From JBBRCX01 sp038204465 (GTDB lineage Bacteria > Planctomycetota > Phycisphaerae > Tepidisphaerales > Tepidisphaeraceae): a stretch of DNA of 31,572 bases. Below the pieces are notes generated by a model, which saw nothing but the letters and a program-made list of their open reading frames with translations, was not told the DNA's origin and searched no databases. The translations under genes and the position numbers were made by a program. Shown here one piece after another: positions 7,196 through 15,142 of this stretch; position 1 is the stretch's first letter, and every line of letters starts with the position of its first letter. Where the stretch lies: positions 1-31,572 of the forward strand of contig JBBRCX010000056.1 of the NCBI GenBank assembly GCA_038204465.1, in the 5' to 3' direction.

Positions 7196-9142
7196 TCAAT
7201 TGGCGGCCGCCGCCGCGCTCCAGGCCTGTGCGATCGTCCTCTGTCGCGCATCCTGGCTCCTGCTGTATAAATCCATCAGGGATTCCAGCCCACTCACAAG
7301 CCGTCGCGCCGCGTCGCGGTAGCTCGCCTCCGCAGGCTCCTGCGCTGAAGGCGGGAGCGGCTCTATCTCGCCGCGCGCGATCAGTTCGCGTCGCCGCATT
7401 GCCGCGTTCATGGCATCCAGTCCAAGCCTCGCATGCGAAGCCTCATAGGTTTCCGCTGCTCCGATTGATCTCAGGTTTTCGATGAACCGACCCAGCCGCC
7501 GCGCCGGCACCAGCCACTCCGGATCGAGCGTTTGTCTCTCCTCGAGATGGCGCGGCCCTGCCCGAGTGGCTCTATCTCTCGGCGGGGGCGACGCACCCCC
7601 CAGGGCAATCTCGATCGTCGCCTCGTCCGGCATCGCCTCGTACGCGAGGCGGATGCTGCCCTCATCGAAGTCGGTCCACTTTGCTCCGTTAACCGTTACC
7701 GCGCGAATCGGCCCGCTGCCGGTTGTGTTCAGATAGAGCCGCTTGCTGCCGAATCGCACCGGGCATCGCTGCTCCAGCCGCCGCAAGTCGGGCGCGATGT
7801 GCGGGTATAGGATGAGCGATTCGGCGGTGTACCGATATTCGAACAGCCCGCGCATCATCGCGCCAGGGACTCCGAATGCGTCATAGCACAACATGATCGG
7901 GTCCTTGTCGAACCAGGGTGTCGCCCCAAAATCCTTCAGCGGCTCATCGAGGTGAAAGGCCCTCGCCAGCGCAAGAAAGTGCCGCATCGAGCGTTTCGCA
8001 TCGTCGAACGCGCCGAGGCGCAGATACGCCATGATCATCCGCGCTTCGCACGTCGACCAGTGCCCGCCGTTCACCCATCTGCCAAACTGAAACGACCCGT
8101 CGTTGCGATACATGTCGTCGAGGCCCGGATAGTTGGTGATGATCACATCGTGCGGGCGGAGCCCCGGGATCGAAGCGATCTTCGCGTAGATCTGACGCGC
8201 CTGGGCATCGTCTGCGACGCGAAAGCAGATCGCATCATGGTTGACCGACGCCTCGAAGTACCCGTGCTTCGCTGCACCATAAACTCCGTGACGCGTGCCG
8301 TCGGGATCGAGCGACTTGATGAAATACCCTTCGTCGGTCGTCAGCTTCGCCAGCCCGTCTTTCGCGGCCTCGCGGCGCGCTGCATACATCTGCGCCCGGT
8401 CCGCCTGACGCGAAAGCTTTTCCAGTTCGATCAACCGGTCCAGCGCCGCGATGTAAGTCACGGACAGCCCGGAGAGATAGGCCATCCCATACGTTCCGTC
8501 CGCCTTCCTCCAGCCGGCGTAGCTGGGCCCAAGCAGGTTCGCGGCCGGGCCGGCAAGGAACAGGTTGTTCGCCGGATCGCGACGGCTCTCCAGGAACTCG
8601 GCGCAGCGCCGCAGCCGCGGAAGCTCGCGCTCGATTCGTTCCCGCTCGCGCTCGATCAGCAGCATTTCGCACTGCATCAGCAGTCCGGCGGCCGTGAATT
8701 CCACCGCCCAGTCGTTAATATCAATGTCCCCGTCGCCTTGTCTGGGAACGTAGAACTTGTCGCTCGCGGCATCGCACAGGCATCCGTCCGGCGCCACCCA
8801 GGTCCGCACCTTCTTGTCCGCGTGCAATGTGAAATCTCGCGGCGTCTTCCCATCTCCCATCCGCTCGAACCACAGCTCGTGCGAATTCTGCAGGAAGGTC
8901 AGGAATGGCTCCGTGAGGAACGGCAGCGAACAATAGGTTGCGCCGTAGCTGTTCTGGATCCACCACGCGTCCCAGCGCTCGCCCTCCACCAATCCGTTCC
9001 ACTTCGGGGAGTACAGCATCGACAGGTTCTGAAGCTCCGGGTCGGGGGCATGCATCCGCCGCGCGATGTCGAGCATGCGCAGGTACTCAGCGTCGCCTTC
9101 GCCGCTGAAGAACTGTCCGTCGAAACGGTTGGATGAGGTCAT
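7196..9142 (-). CDS. Putative (alpha/alpha) barrel glycosidase-like protein
   Basis: 648 residues. The pattern of helical hairpins and the aromatic, acidic loops resemble six-hairpin glycosidases: QNSYGATYCSLPFLT near residue 63, a central segment with GPSYAGWRKADGTYGMAYL, then RWVNGGHWSTCEARMIMAYL near 355 and a C-terminal beta segment (FGSKRLYLNTTGSGPIRAVT) followed by a charged helical tail. Likely acid/base carboxylates cannot be assigned with certainty, and I could not place it in a numbered GH family. No signal peptide is present, so it would act on internalised oligosaccharides or on a cytoplasmic glycan. It is 38 bases downstream of the CocE-type gene and 60 bases upstream of the OGT-type gene. 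An alternative is a glycan-binding or phosphorylase-like barrel without hydrolase activity. Confidence 0.6.
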   Translation of the reverse strand: MTSSNRFDGQFFSGEGDAEYLRMLDIARRMHAPDPELQNLSMLYSPKWNGLVEGERWDAWWIQNSYGATYCSLPFLTEPFLTFLQNSHELWFERMGDGKTPRDFTLHADKKVRTWVAPDGCLCDAASDKFYVPRQGDGDIDINDWAVEFTAAGLLMQCEMLLIERERERIERELPRLRRCAEFLESRRDPANNLFLAGPAANLLGPSYAGWRKADGTYGMAYLSGLSVTYIAALDRLIELEKLSRQADRAQMYAARREAAKDGLAKLTTDEGYFIKSLDPDGTRHGVYGAAKHGYFEASVNHDAICFRVADDAQARQIYAKIASIPGLRPHDVIITNYPGLDDMYRNDGSFQFGRWVNGGHWSTCEARMIMAYLRLGAFDDAKRSMRHFLALARAFHLDEPLKDFGATPWFDKDPIMLCYDAFGVPGAMMRGLFEYRYTAESLILYPHIAPDLRRLEQRCPVRFGSKRLYLNTTGSGPIRAVTVNGAKWTDFDEGSIRLAYEAMPDEATIEIALGGASPPPRDRATRAGPRHLEERQTLDPEWLVPARRLGRFIENLRSIGAAETYEASHARLGLDAMNAAMRRRELIARGEIEPLPPSAQEPAEASYRDAARRLVSGLESLMDLYSRSQDARQRTIAQAWSAAAAAN

Positions 9143-9180
9143 GGGCGATCGGTTGGTTTTGTGGGGGAGATGGGGCAGGT

Positions 9181-11145
9181 TCAGTTCAACTCACGCGGGA
9201 CCTTCAGCGACCAGCTCCTGCTGTGAAAGGGTTTGCCGTCCAGCGTGATGTCGACGCGCAGCTTCATCCGGTAACTCTTCGCATCGCTGGTGGTCGTGCT
9301 GCGGCTGAAGATGCGGACCGGGCGGTTCGCGCGCGTCCCGTCCCAGTTGTACTTCGCTTTCACCACCGTCTTCGCCGGATCACGCGATGAAACCGTCGTG
9401 CTTGCCTCGTTAAAGCCGGCGCCGCAGCGCACCCGGTAGCGCGCCGTCGTGGTGCCCGCGATCGGGTCACGCTTCACGGAAAGCTCGGGCTGTTCAAACG
9501 CTCCCGCCGGCGGATTTGCCGCAGGGATCAGGTCCGGCGCCGGCAACGCCGGTGACTGCGCCGGCGCCACCGGCAGCACGATTCGCGAAGGCCGGTCCGC
9601 GCCCCGATACACCGTGCTTATCGCCGCTTTGGGCGTTGGCCACGAATTCTGGAAATCCGCGTTGGCGATGCTCACCCGGATGCGATGCCCCGCGAGGAAC
9701 ACATAAGACGTCGACAGCAGCGGGATCTTCACCTCATATACTTTTCCCGGCTCCAGCGGCGCGGGATGAGTGTCGGAATTGCGATGAGTAAGGTTCAGCG
9801 CCCCGTGGGTAACCAGCGATGACGTGCCACCCGGCGCCACGTCACAAAGCTTCACCACGAAATATGCGATGTCCGCCGTCGACGAGACGTGCAGCACCGC
9901 CGCCGGGTCACCCGTTACCTCAAGCTCCTCTTGCAGAGGCGCAGTCGTGTAGGTGAGCGACTGGCCGTCGTCGATCCGCTGGTCCAGCGGGTGGGCCCAG
10001 CCCGGAACCTGCCCTTCAATATACTTTCCCGCCGCCAGACCGACGCCAGGCTCGTAGCGGTACTGATCCGCCGCTTCCCGACTCTCATCAGGCTCTTCGC
10101 TGAGTCGGCCTTCTCGCAAATACATTGGCCTCGGCCGCACTCGCGCGGGCGGCCACTCCTGCTCCGATCGCCAGAAGCCGTTCGCCACTGCAACCTGTGC
10201 CGCAGGCTCCGTGTAGGTTTCAATGAACAGCTGAATCGGAGGATCCTGCGACTCCGGCGCCTGCCCCTTGAGATATTGGTCAAACCAACGCGTCACTTCG
10301 CGCATCCCATCCAGGCACGGGCCCGGCACCGCCCACTGCGGCAGGAAATGCCCCCAGGGCCCGATCATCACCCGCTTGGGCACATCCAGGTTGTTGAACG
10401 CCCGCAGGTGGTTCGCCGGATACCAGTCTTCCCATCCGGTGATGAGAAAAGTCGGCACCTTGATCCGGCTGTAGTCGGGCGGCACCGACTTCTGACGCCA
10501 GAACGGACCGTCGTTCTGATTCCTGGGCCAGTTAAAAATCCACGGCTCGTTGTGCTCGAGGCGGTTCCGCCAAAGTTGTTCCCAGTCGTCCGGCGCGGAC
10601 TCCGCCGTCGGAGGCATGAAGTTGTACGCCGACATCAGCGGGCCGTAGTTCTCATAGAGGAACATGCGCGGACTGCCGTCCGGGCCGGCGATGTCGTGGT
10701 AGCTGTCGTCCGGTCCACAGATCACGACGATCGCTTTCAGGTTCGGCGGATTCTCCTTTGCCGCTTGCCAGCAGACCATGCCGCAATAGGACACTCCCCA
10801 CATGCCGATGTTTCCATCGCACCAGGGCTGCTCCGCCACCCAGCCGATTAACTGCGCCAGGTCCTTGGCTTCGACGTCCGACCACGGCTCGCTCGTGAAG
10901 CCTCCTGAATCGCCCGTTCCGCGCACGTCGCAGTGCACCACCGCATACCCGCGATTCACGAAGTGCTGAAAGTGTCCGGGCACGCTCGTGTAGTAACCTT
11001 TGTTGTATGGAGTGCATTCCAGGATCGCCGGAAACCTGCCTGCGACGTCCGGCCGCGAAATATTCGCCGCGAGCGTCACCGCGTCGCGCATCGGCACGCG
11101 CACGTTCGGATACGTCTTGCCCGGTAACGGTTGCTGCGTCAGCAT
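9181..11145 (-). CDS. CocE/NonD-family alpha/beta hydrolase (S15 X-Pro dipeptidyl-peptidase type)
   Basis: A 654-residue serine hydrolase. The N-terminal alpha/beta fold has the strand PMRDAVTLAANISRP, the oxyanion tyrosine in TPYNKG (Y47), RGTGDSGG, and the nucleophile elbow GVSYCG with S119. The acid is D240 (in GWEDWYP) and the base H266 (in GPWGHF), giving the CocE triad order. The C-terminal jelly-roll domain (about 330-530; for example TGDPAAVLHVSST, LAGHRIRVSIANADF) matches the S15 C-terminal beta domain. Residues 540-654 add a beta-rich extension beyond the usual end of the family, with RYRVRCGAGFNEAS and TSDAKSYRMKLRVDITLDG. Members cleave acyl esters or X-Pro peptides; the substrate here is unknown. 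No signal peptide. It lies 42 bases after the alpha/beta hydrolase gene. Confidence 0.88.
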   Translation of the reverse strand: MLTQQPLPGKTYPNVRVPMRDAVTLAANISRPDVAGRFPAILECTPYNKGYYTSVPGHFQHFVNRGYAVVHCDVRGTGDSGGFTSEPWSDVEAKDLAQLIGWVAEQPWCDGNIGMWGVSYCGMVCWQAAKENPPNLKAIVVICGPDDSYHDIAGPDGSPRMFLYENYGPLMSAYNFMPPTAESAPDDWEQLWRNRLEHNEPWIFNWPRNQNDGPFWRQKSVPPDYSRIKVPTFLITGWEDWYPANHLRAFNNLDVPKRVMIGPWGHFLPQWAVPGPCLDGMREVTRWFDQYLKGQAPESQDPPIQLFIETYTEPAAQVAVANGFWRSEQEWPPARVRPRPMYLREGRLSEEPDESREAADQYRYEPGVGLAAGKYIEGQVPGWAHPLDQRIDDGQSLTYTTAPLQEELEVTGDPAAVLHVSSTADIAYFVVKLCDVAPGGTSSLVTHGALNLTHRNSDTHPAPLEPGKVYEVKIPLLSTSYVFLAGHRIRVSIANADFQNSWPTPKAAISTVYRGADRPSRIVLPVAPAQSPALPAPDLIPAANPPAGAFEQPELSVKRDPIAGTTTARYRVRCGAGFNEASTTVSSRDPAKTVVKAKYNWDGTRANRPVRIFSRSTTTSDAKSYRMKLRVDITLDGKPFHSRSWSLKVPRELN

Positions 11146-11187
11146 GAAGGCTCCCTCAATTGCTCAACGGATGGCCGCCCGCCGTCC

Positions 11188-12267
11188 TCACGCATCGAGC
11201 CAGCGCTTCATCCATGGAATCGCGACCTTGCCGTTCCATCGGTGCCCGCCGGGAAACAGATCGTGCTCCACCGCCTCCGCGGCGACGAGCAGGCGGTAAG
11301 CCTTGCGCGCAATGTTCAGCTGTGACGTGACATTCTTCACGCCGCTGCGGCCGTTGAGTGGGTCTTCATCCCCCGTCTCGACCAGCAGCGGCCGCGGAGC
11401 GATCAGCGCGGCCAGGTCCCCCATGTCGACGTTTTCATACAGGTGCGGCACGTAATTGCACGAGCAATTCCAGTGCATCTCCAGCAGCGACTCCTTGTAT
11501 CCATATAGATAGCCGCTGACGACCGCGCAGCGCACGCGCTCGTCGAGCGCGCTCACCCACAGCGTTTGCAGGCCGCCGCCCGACAGCCCCGCGCACCCGA
11601 CCTTGCCCGGTATGCAGTCCTTCCGCGTCCCGATATAGTCGATCAGCCGGTGAAGGTCCCACGCCCACATGCCGGTGACCGTCTGGCCCAGCGGAATGCC
11701 CATCTGGTTCAGGTACTGACATGATGACCACAGGATGTCGTTCGGGTGTTCCTCGCGCACCCGCGGCTCGATCCGCTCGCCGAAGCCGCGGGCGTCCGGG
11801 CAGAATGCGATGAACCCCTCGCGCACGTATTGCACGCCGTAATCGTAGTTGTATTCAGCGATCTGCTTGTCGATCTCGGGGATGTCGCGCCGCCCGGCCG
11901 GTGAGAGCTTCCCGCCGCTCGCATGACCGTGCGGACACATCACGGCGGGAAACGGTCCCTTCCCCTCCGGCGCCAGCGCATAGAACGGCATCACCACGCC
12001 CGGCTCCGTCTGGATCTGTACGTGCTGGCGCGTGTAGCCGTCCATCTGCTCGGATTCCGTGATCCGCGCCTTCAACGGACAGCTCTGCATCGTCGCATAG
12101 CCGGTGATCTTCTTCAGTTCCGCGACCAGCTCGCGCCGCCAGCGTCGAAGCTCGGCCACCGTCTTCGCCTTAAAGCCGCGGCCCCGGCTCACCCTGTTCC
12201 AGCGCAGCAGCAGATGCGCGTAAGACGTGAATGGCAGATTCGCGGCGCTGCTCTGGGTCTGGGTCAT
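11188..12267 (-). CDS. Alpha/beta hydrolase, acetyl-xylan-esterase / dienelactone-hydrolase-like
   Basis: A 359-residue hydrolase and the first gene of the four-gene minus-strand run. The fold elements are AVMCPHGHASGG (108-119), FIAFCPDARGFGER (152-165), the nucleophile elbow GLSGGG with S229, the acid in TGDEDPL (D302; D300 is also possible) and the base H342 in FPGGHRWNG. This arrangement matches abhydrolase_7 and acetyl-xylan-esterase relatives, which remove acyl groups from carbohydrates. The N-terminus has no secretion signal. The start ATG at 12267 reads MTQTQSSAANLPFTSYAHLL; no strong ribosome site is seen. It is divergent from moxR, with a 189-base shared promoter region. A deacetylase role fits its glycosidase-like and OGT-type neighbours but is inference. 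Confidence 0.8.
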   Translation of the reverse strand: MTQTQSSAANLPFTSYAHLLLRWNRVSRGRGFKAKTVAELRRWRRELVAELKKITGYATMQSCPLKARITESEQMDGYTRQHVQIQTEPGVVMPFYALAPEGKGPFPAVMCPHGHASGGKLSPAGRRDIPEIDKQIAEYNYDYGVQYVREGFIAFCPDARGFGERIEPRVREEHPNDILWSSCQYLNQMGIPLGQTVTGMWAWDLHRLIDYIGTRKDCIPGKVGCAGLSGGGLQTLWVSALDERVRCAVVSGYLYGYKESLLEMHWNCSCNYVPHLYENVDMGDLAALIAPRPLLVETGDEDPLNGRSGVKNVTSQLNIARKAYRLLVAAEAVEHDLFPGGHRWNGKVAIPWMKRWLDA

Positions 12268-12456
12268 GGGTGCGGAATGTTAACCGTTGCCCCGGCAGAC
12301 TGCACCCGCCGTCTCACTCGGTGGCAATACTGCCCATTGCCCCTCTTCGAGTATCATTCCCGCAGGAAAAGCCCGCGCCGCGATGCAACAATCGGTCACC
12401 AGGCGACTGAGTTTCTTCAGCCGGGTTACAGGCGAAATATCAGCTACGAGGAACGC

Positions 12457-13500
12457 ATGGCTCAAGCAGCGGCGGCGGGGATCGACCCGCAAGTTCACCA
12501 GATGTGCGAAGAGTTCCGCCGGGACTATCGCGCCGTCCATACGGAAATCGGCAAGGCGATCGTCGGGCACGAGGAGATCGTGGACGGCGTGCTCACCTGC
12601 CTGTTCGTCGGCGGCCACGCGCTCTTAGAGGGTGTGCCCGGCCTCGGTAAGACCGCGCTCGTTCGCGCCCTCGCGGAAGCGCTGCACCTGAAGTTCAGCC
12701 GCATCCAGTTCACTCCCGATCTCATGCCCGCCGACGTGATCGGCACCAACATGTTCGTGGAGAACGATCAGGGCCGCCGCGCCTTCACCTTCATGAGCGG
12801 TCCGATCTTCGCCCAGATCGTGCTGGCCGACGAAATCAACCGCGCAACCCCGAAGACCCAGAGCGCGCTGCTCGAAGCGATGCAGGAGAAGCAGGTCACG
12901 GCCGGCGGAGAGATGCGTAAGCTCGAAGAGCCGTTCTTCGTGATGGCCACCCAGAACCCCCTCGAGCAGGAGGGCACGTACCCGCTTCCCGAGGCGCAGC
13001 TCGACCGGTTCTTCTACAAGCTGATCGTCCAGTATTCCGGCCGGGCCGAACTCAAGCAGATCCTCGATCGCACCACGACCGGCCATCGCATTCAGGTCAA
13101 CGCGGTGCTCGACGGCCAAACAATTCTCCGCCACCAGCAGTTGGTCAAGCGCGTGGTGATCGCCCCGCACGTCCAGGACTACGCGATCCGCTGCACGCTG
13201 GCCACGCATCCGCAGGGGATGTTCGCCGTCCCGATGGTCAACCAGTTCCTCCGCGTCGGCGCCAGCCCGCGCGCCGCCCAGGCGATCACGCTCGGCTCCA
13301 AGGTCCGCGCCCTGCTCGACGGCCGTTTCCACGTCAGCTTCAACGACATCAAGCAGGTCGCCATCCCCGCCATGCGCCACCGCGTCATCCTCAACTTCGA
13401 AGGCGAAGCCGAAGGCATCACCACCGACCTGGTGCTCGAAAAAGTAGTCGCAGAAACCCCCACCAACATAGAAGGCGAAGTCGAGGCCGCGGCGCGGTAA
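12457..13500 (+). CDS. MoxR-family AAA+ ATPase
   Basis: A 347-residue AAA+ chaperone-like ATPase. It shows Walker A GVPGLGKT (59-66), the family segment TPDLMPADVIGTNMF (86-100), Walker B IVLADEINRATPKTQSALLE (121-140), sensor 1 ATQNP (164-168) followed by LEQEGTYPLPEAQLDRF, and a C-terminal lid (PRAAQAITLGSKVRALLDGR). MoxR proteins work with VWA-domain partners to mature or activate enzyme complexes or membrane systems; the exact client is unknown. The start is ATG 12457, with GAGG five bases upstream; the frame stays open far upstream, but that part is antisense to the neighbouring hydrolase and not conserved-looking. The DUF58 and VWA partners follow at 14118 and 15143, with hicBA in between. 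Confidence 0.94.
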   Translation: MAQAAAAGIDPQVHQMCEEFRRDYRAVHTEIGKAIVGHEEIVDGVLTCLFVGGHALLEGVPGLGKTALVRALAEALHLKFSRIQFTPDLMPADVIGTNMFVENDQGRRAFTFMSGPIFAQIVLADEINRATPKTQSALLEAMQEKQVTAGGEMRKLEEPFFVMATQNPLEQEGTYPLPEAQLDRFFYKLIVQYSGRAELKQILDRTTTGHRIQVNAVLDGQTILRHQQLVKRVVIAPHVQDYAIRCTLATHPQGMFAVPMVNQFLRVGASPRAAQAITLGSKVRALLDGRFHVSFNDIKQVAIPAMRHRVILNFEGEAEGITTDLVLEKVVAETPTNIEGEVEAAAR

Positions 13501-13546
13501 TTGCAAACGCCGCAGGGAAAAAAACTGCAGGACGAGATCGACTTTT

Positions 13547-13753
13547 ATGGATGAGATCATCTTCATCGTGACGGAAGACGAAGCCGGCGGATACAACGCC
13601 AAGGCGATCGGTCAGGCCATCTTCACCCAGGCCGAGACGCGTGAGCAGCTCGAGGCGATGGTGCGCGATGCGGTTCGTTGTCACTTCGAGCCAAATGATG
13701 CTCCGAAACTCATCCATCTGCATTACGTGCATGACGAGGTCATTGCCTTATGA
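13547..13753 (+). CDS. hicB: HicB-type antitoxin (short form)
   Basis: 68 residues with the HicB N-terminal partial RNase-H fold: FIVTEDEAGGYNAKAIGQAIFTQAETREQLEAMVRDAVR, ending in a short DVRCHF/HLHYVHDEVIAL-like tail. The first acidic strand, the glycine-rich turn and the TQ-x-ET-x-EQLE helix match HicB proteins that bind and block HicA. It lacks the C-terminal DNA-binding (Arc or HTH) domain of longer HicB proteins, so autorepression by HicB alone is doubtful. The ATG at 13547 has no good ribosome site. It starts 46 bases after moxR and overlaps hicA by four bases (ATGA), antitoxin first. Confidence 0.82.
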   Translation: MDEIIFIVTEDEAGGYNAKAIGQAIFTQAETREQLEAMVRDAVRCHFEPNDAPKLIHLHYVHDEVIAL

Positions 13754-13995
13754 GCCGATTGCCCCGCGATGTGACGGGAGAGCAGTTGGTGAAGGCATTG
13801 CAACGGCTTGGATACAGTGTGCTGCGGCAGACTGGGAGCCATATTCGGATGAGCTCAGGTAGAGGTGGTCACGACAAGCTGACAATTCCGTTCCATAAGC
13901 CCCTCAAGGTCGGGACGCTAAGTGGCATTCTCGACGAGGTTGCAGCACAGACAGGATTGACGCCGGATCAGTTGCTCGAAACGCTGAAAATCTGA
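13750..13995 (+). CDS. hicA: HicA-type mRNA interferase toxin
   Basis: 81 residues of the YcfA/HicA family. The double-stranded-RNA-binding-like fold is visible: RDVTGEQLVKALQRLGYSVL (helix and strand), QTGSHIRM with catalytic H31, then DKLTIPFHKPLKVGTLSGIL and the final helix (TPDQLLETLKI). HicA binds ribosomes or mRNA and cleaves mRNA; HicB neutralises it. The ATG at 13750 overlaps the hicB stop, so translation is coupled. Codon third positions are visibly richer in A and T than in moxR or DUF58, and the pair splits what is normally an adjacent moxR-DUF58 arrangement, which suggests later insertion by transfer. Length is normal for the family. Confidence 0.9.
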   Translation: MSRLPRDVTGEQLVKALQRLGYSVLRQTGSHIRMSSGRGGHDKLTIPFHKPLKVGTLSGILDEVAAQTGLTPDQLLETLKI

Positions 13996-14065
13996 GAGAG
14001 AGAAATATTGAGCCTCATGACCGAGTTCAAAAAATCCTTGCCAAGACTCTGGCTGTCTTCCACTT

Positions 14066-14094
14066 CATCGGTGCCCATCGGTGCCCCATCGGTG
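14066..14094. repeat. Three CATCGGTG direct repeats between hicA and the DUF58 gene
   Basis: CATCGGTG occurs at 14066-14073, 14076-14083 and 14087-14094 with 2- and 3-base spacers, ending in GGCTAAT. It lies in the 122 bases between hicA and DUF58. The spacing of roughly one helical turn would suit protein binding, but similar short repeats are common between genes in some bacteria, so a dispersed intergenic repeat is equally likely. Confidence 0.5.
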
Positions 14095-14117
14095 GCTAAT
14101 TCCTCTTCCGATCCTCA

Positions 14118-15020
14118 ATGACCACGCAAGCCCCCGAATCTTCTACGCTCCTCCTCGACCCCGCCTTCATGGCTCGGCTCGATCAGCTCGACCTCATGTC
14201 GCGCAAGATGCTGGCTGGGAAAATGAAGGGCGAACGCCGCAGCAAGCGCCGCGGCCAGAGCGTCGAGTTCGCCGACTTTCGCAACTACGTCATCGGCGAC
14301 GATCTCCGCTTCATCGACTGGAACATCTACGCCCGCCTCGACCGCCTCTTCCTCAAGCTGTTTCTTGAAGAGGAAGACCTCTCGCTCTATGTGATCGTCG
14401 ACGTCAGCGCGAGCTGCGACTATGGCAATCCGAATAAGGCGCACTACCTCAAGCAGGTGGCGGCCGCGCTGGGGTACATCGGGCTGGTCAACTACAACCG
14501 CGTGAGCATCGCCGCGATGGCCGACAGCATCGTTGCTGAAACCGGCGCCATGCGCGGCCGGCGCCGCGTCAGCCAGATGATCGATTTCGTTTCGAAGCTC
14601 AAGCCCGCCGGACCGAGCCATCTCGCCGAGTCGTGCCGGCGCTTCGCGCTCTCGCATCGCCAAAAGGGCGTGTGCGTCGTCCTCTCCGATTTCTTCGACA
14701 AGGGCGGCTACGAGGATGGACTGCGTTACGTCGCCGGCGGGAAATATGACCTCTTCTGCGTGCAGGTCCTTTCCCCGCAGGAGGTCGAGCCGGATTTGAA
14801 GGGCGACCTGAAGCTCCGCGACATGGAGGATGACGACCTGGCTGAGGTGTCGGTCACGCAGCCGCTGATCAAGCAGTACAAGGCAAACCTCAACGCCTAC
14901 TGCCTCTCGCTAAAAGACTATGTGACCCGCCGCGGCGGCACGTACCTCTTCACTGCGACCAGCGTCCCCTTCGACACCCTGGTCCTGAACTACCTGCGCG
15001 AAAGAGGACTGCTGGGTTAG
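14118..15020 (+). CDS. DUF58 / VWA-like protein, MoxR partner
   Basis: A 300-residue cytoplasmic protein of the DUF58 family. The N-terminal signature is strong: RRGQSVEFADFRNYVIGDD (44-62), then LRFIDWNIYARLDRLFLKLF. The following EEEDLSLYVIVDVSASCD contains a MIDAS-type D-x-S-x-S (D95 to S99) that starts a VWA-like fold, continuing through GVCVVLSDFFDKGGYEDGL and a C-terminal segment ending LVLNYLRERGLLG. The family is nearly always next to moxR and is thought to recruit clients to the ATPase. ATG at 14118; no strong ribosome site. It follows the hicBA insertion by 122 bases and precedes the membrane VWA gene by 122 bases. Confidence 0.92.
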   Translation: MTTQAPESSTLLLDPAFMARLDQLDLMSRKMLAGKMKGERRSKRRGQSVEFADFRNYVIGDDLRFIDWNIYARLDRLFLKLFLEEEDLSLYVIVDVSASCDYGNPNKAHYLKQVAAALGYIGLVNYNRVSIAAMADSIVAETGAMRGRRRVSQMIDFVSKLKPAGPSHLAESCRRFALSHRQKGVCVVLSDFFDKGGYEDGLRYVAGGKYDLFCVQVLSPQEVEPDLKGDLKLRDMEDDDLAEVSVTQPLIKQYKANLNAYCLSLKDYVTRRGGTYLFTATSVPFDTLVLNYLRERGLLG

Positions 15021-15027
15021 ATTGTAA

Positions 15028-15046
15028 CACGGGCGTCCCGCCCGTG
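15028..15046. repeat. Palindromic intergenic repeat CACGGGCG-TCC-CGCCCGTG
   Basis: A perfect 8-bp inverted repeat with a 3-base loop (CACGGGCGTCCCGCCCGTG), seven bases after the DUF58 stop. There is no T-run on either strand, so it is not a standard terminator. The exact palindrome and its position right after a gene resemble REP-like dispersed intergenic repeats of large genomes. It could also weaken read-through into the VWA gene. Confidence 0.6.
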
Positions 15047-15142
15047 CCCAAGATGTAAGGAGCGATCTTTCCGAAAGCGAGCCTCTCTCTCAAAGTTCTC
15101 AGCACGGTCCGGACCTCGTCCCGCGCAGCAGACTGATTTCAT

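Noticed and set aside
11923..12456. Upstream extension of the MoxR frame
   Set aside because: The frame is open but antisense to the hydrolase gene and unlike any MoxR N-terminus; ATG 12457 has a ribosome site and gives a normal length.
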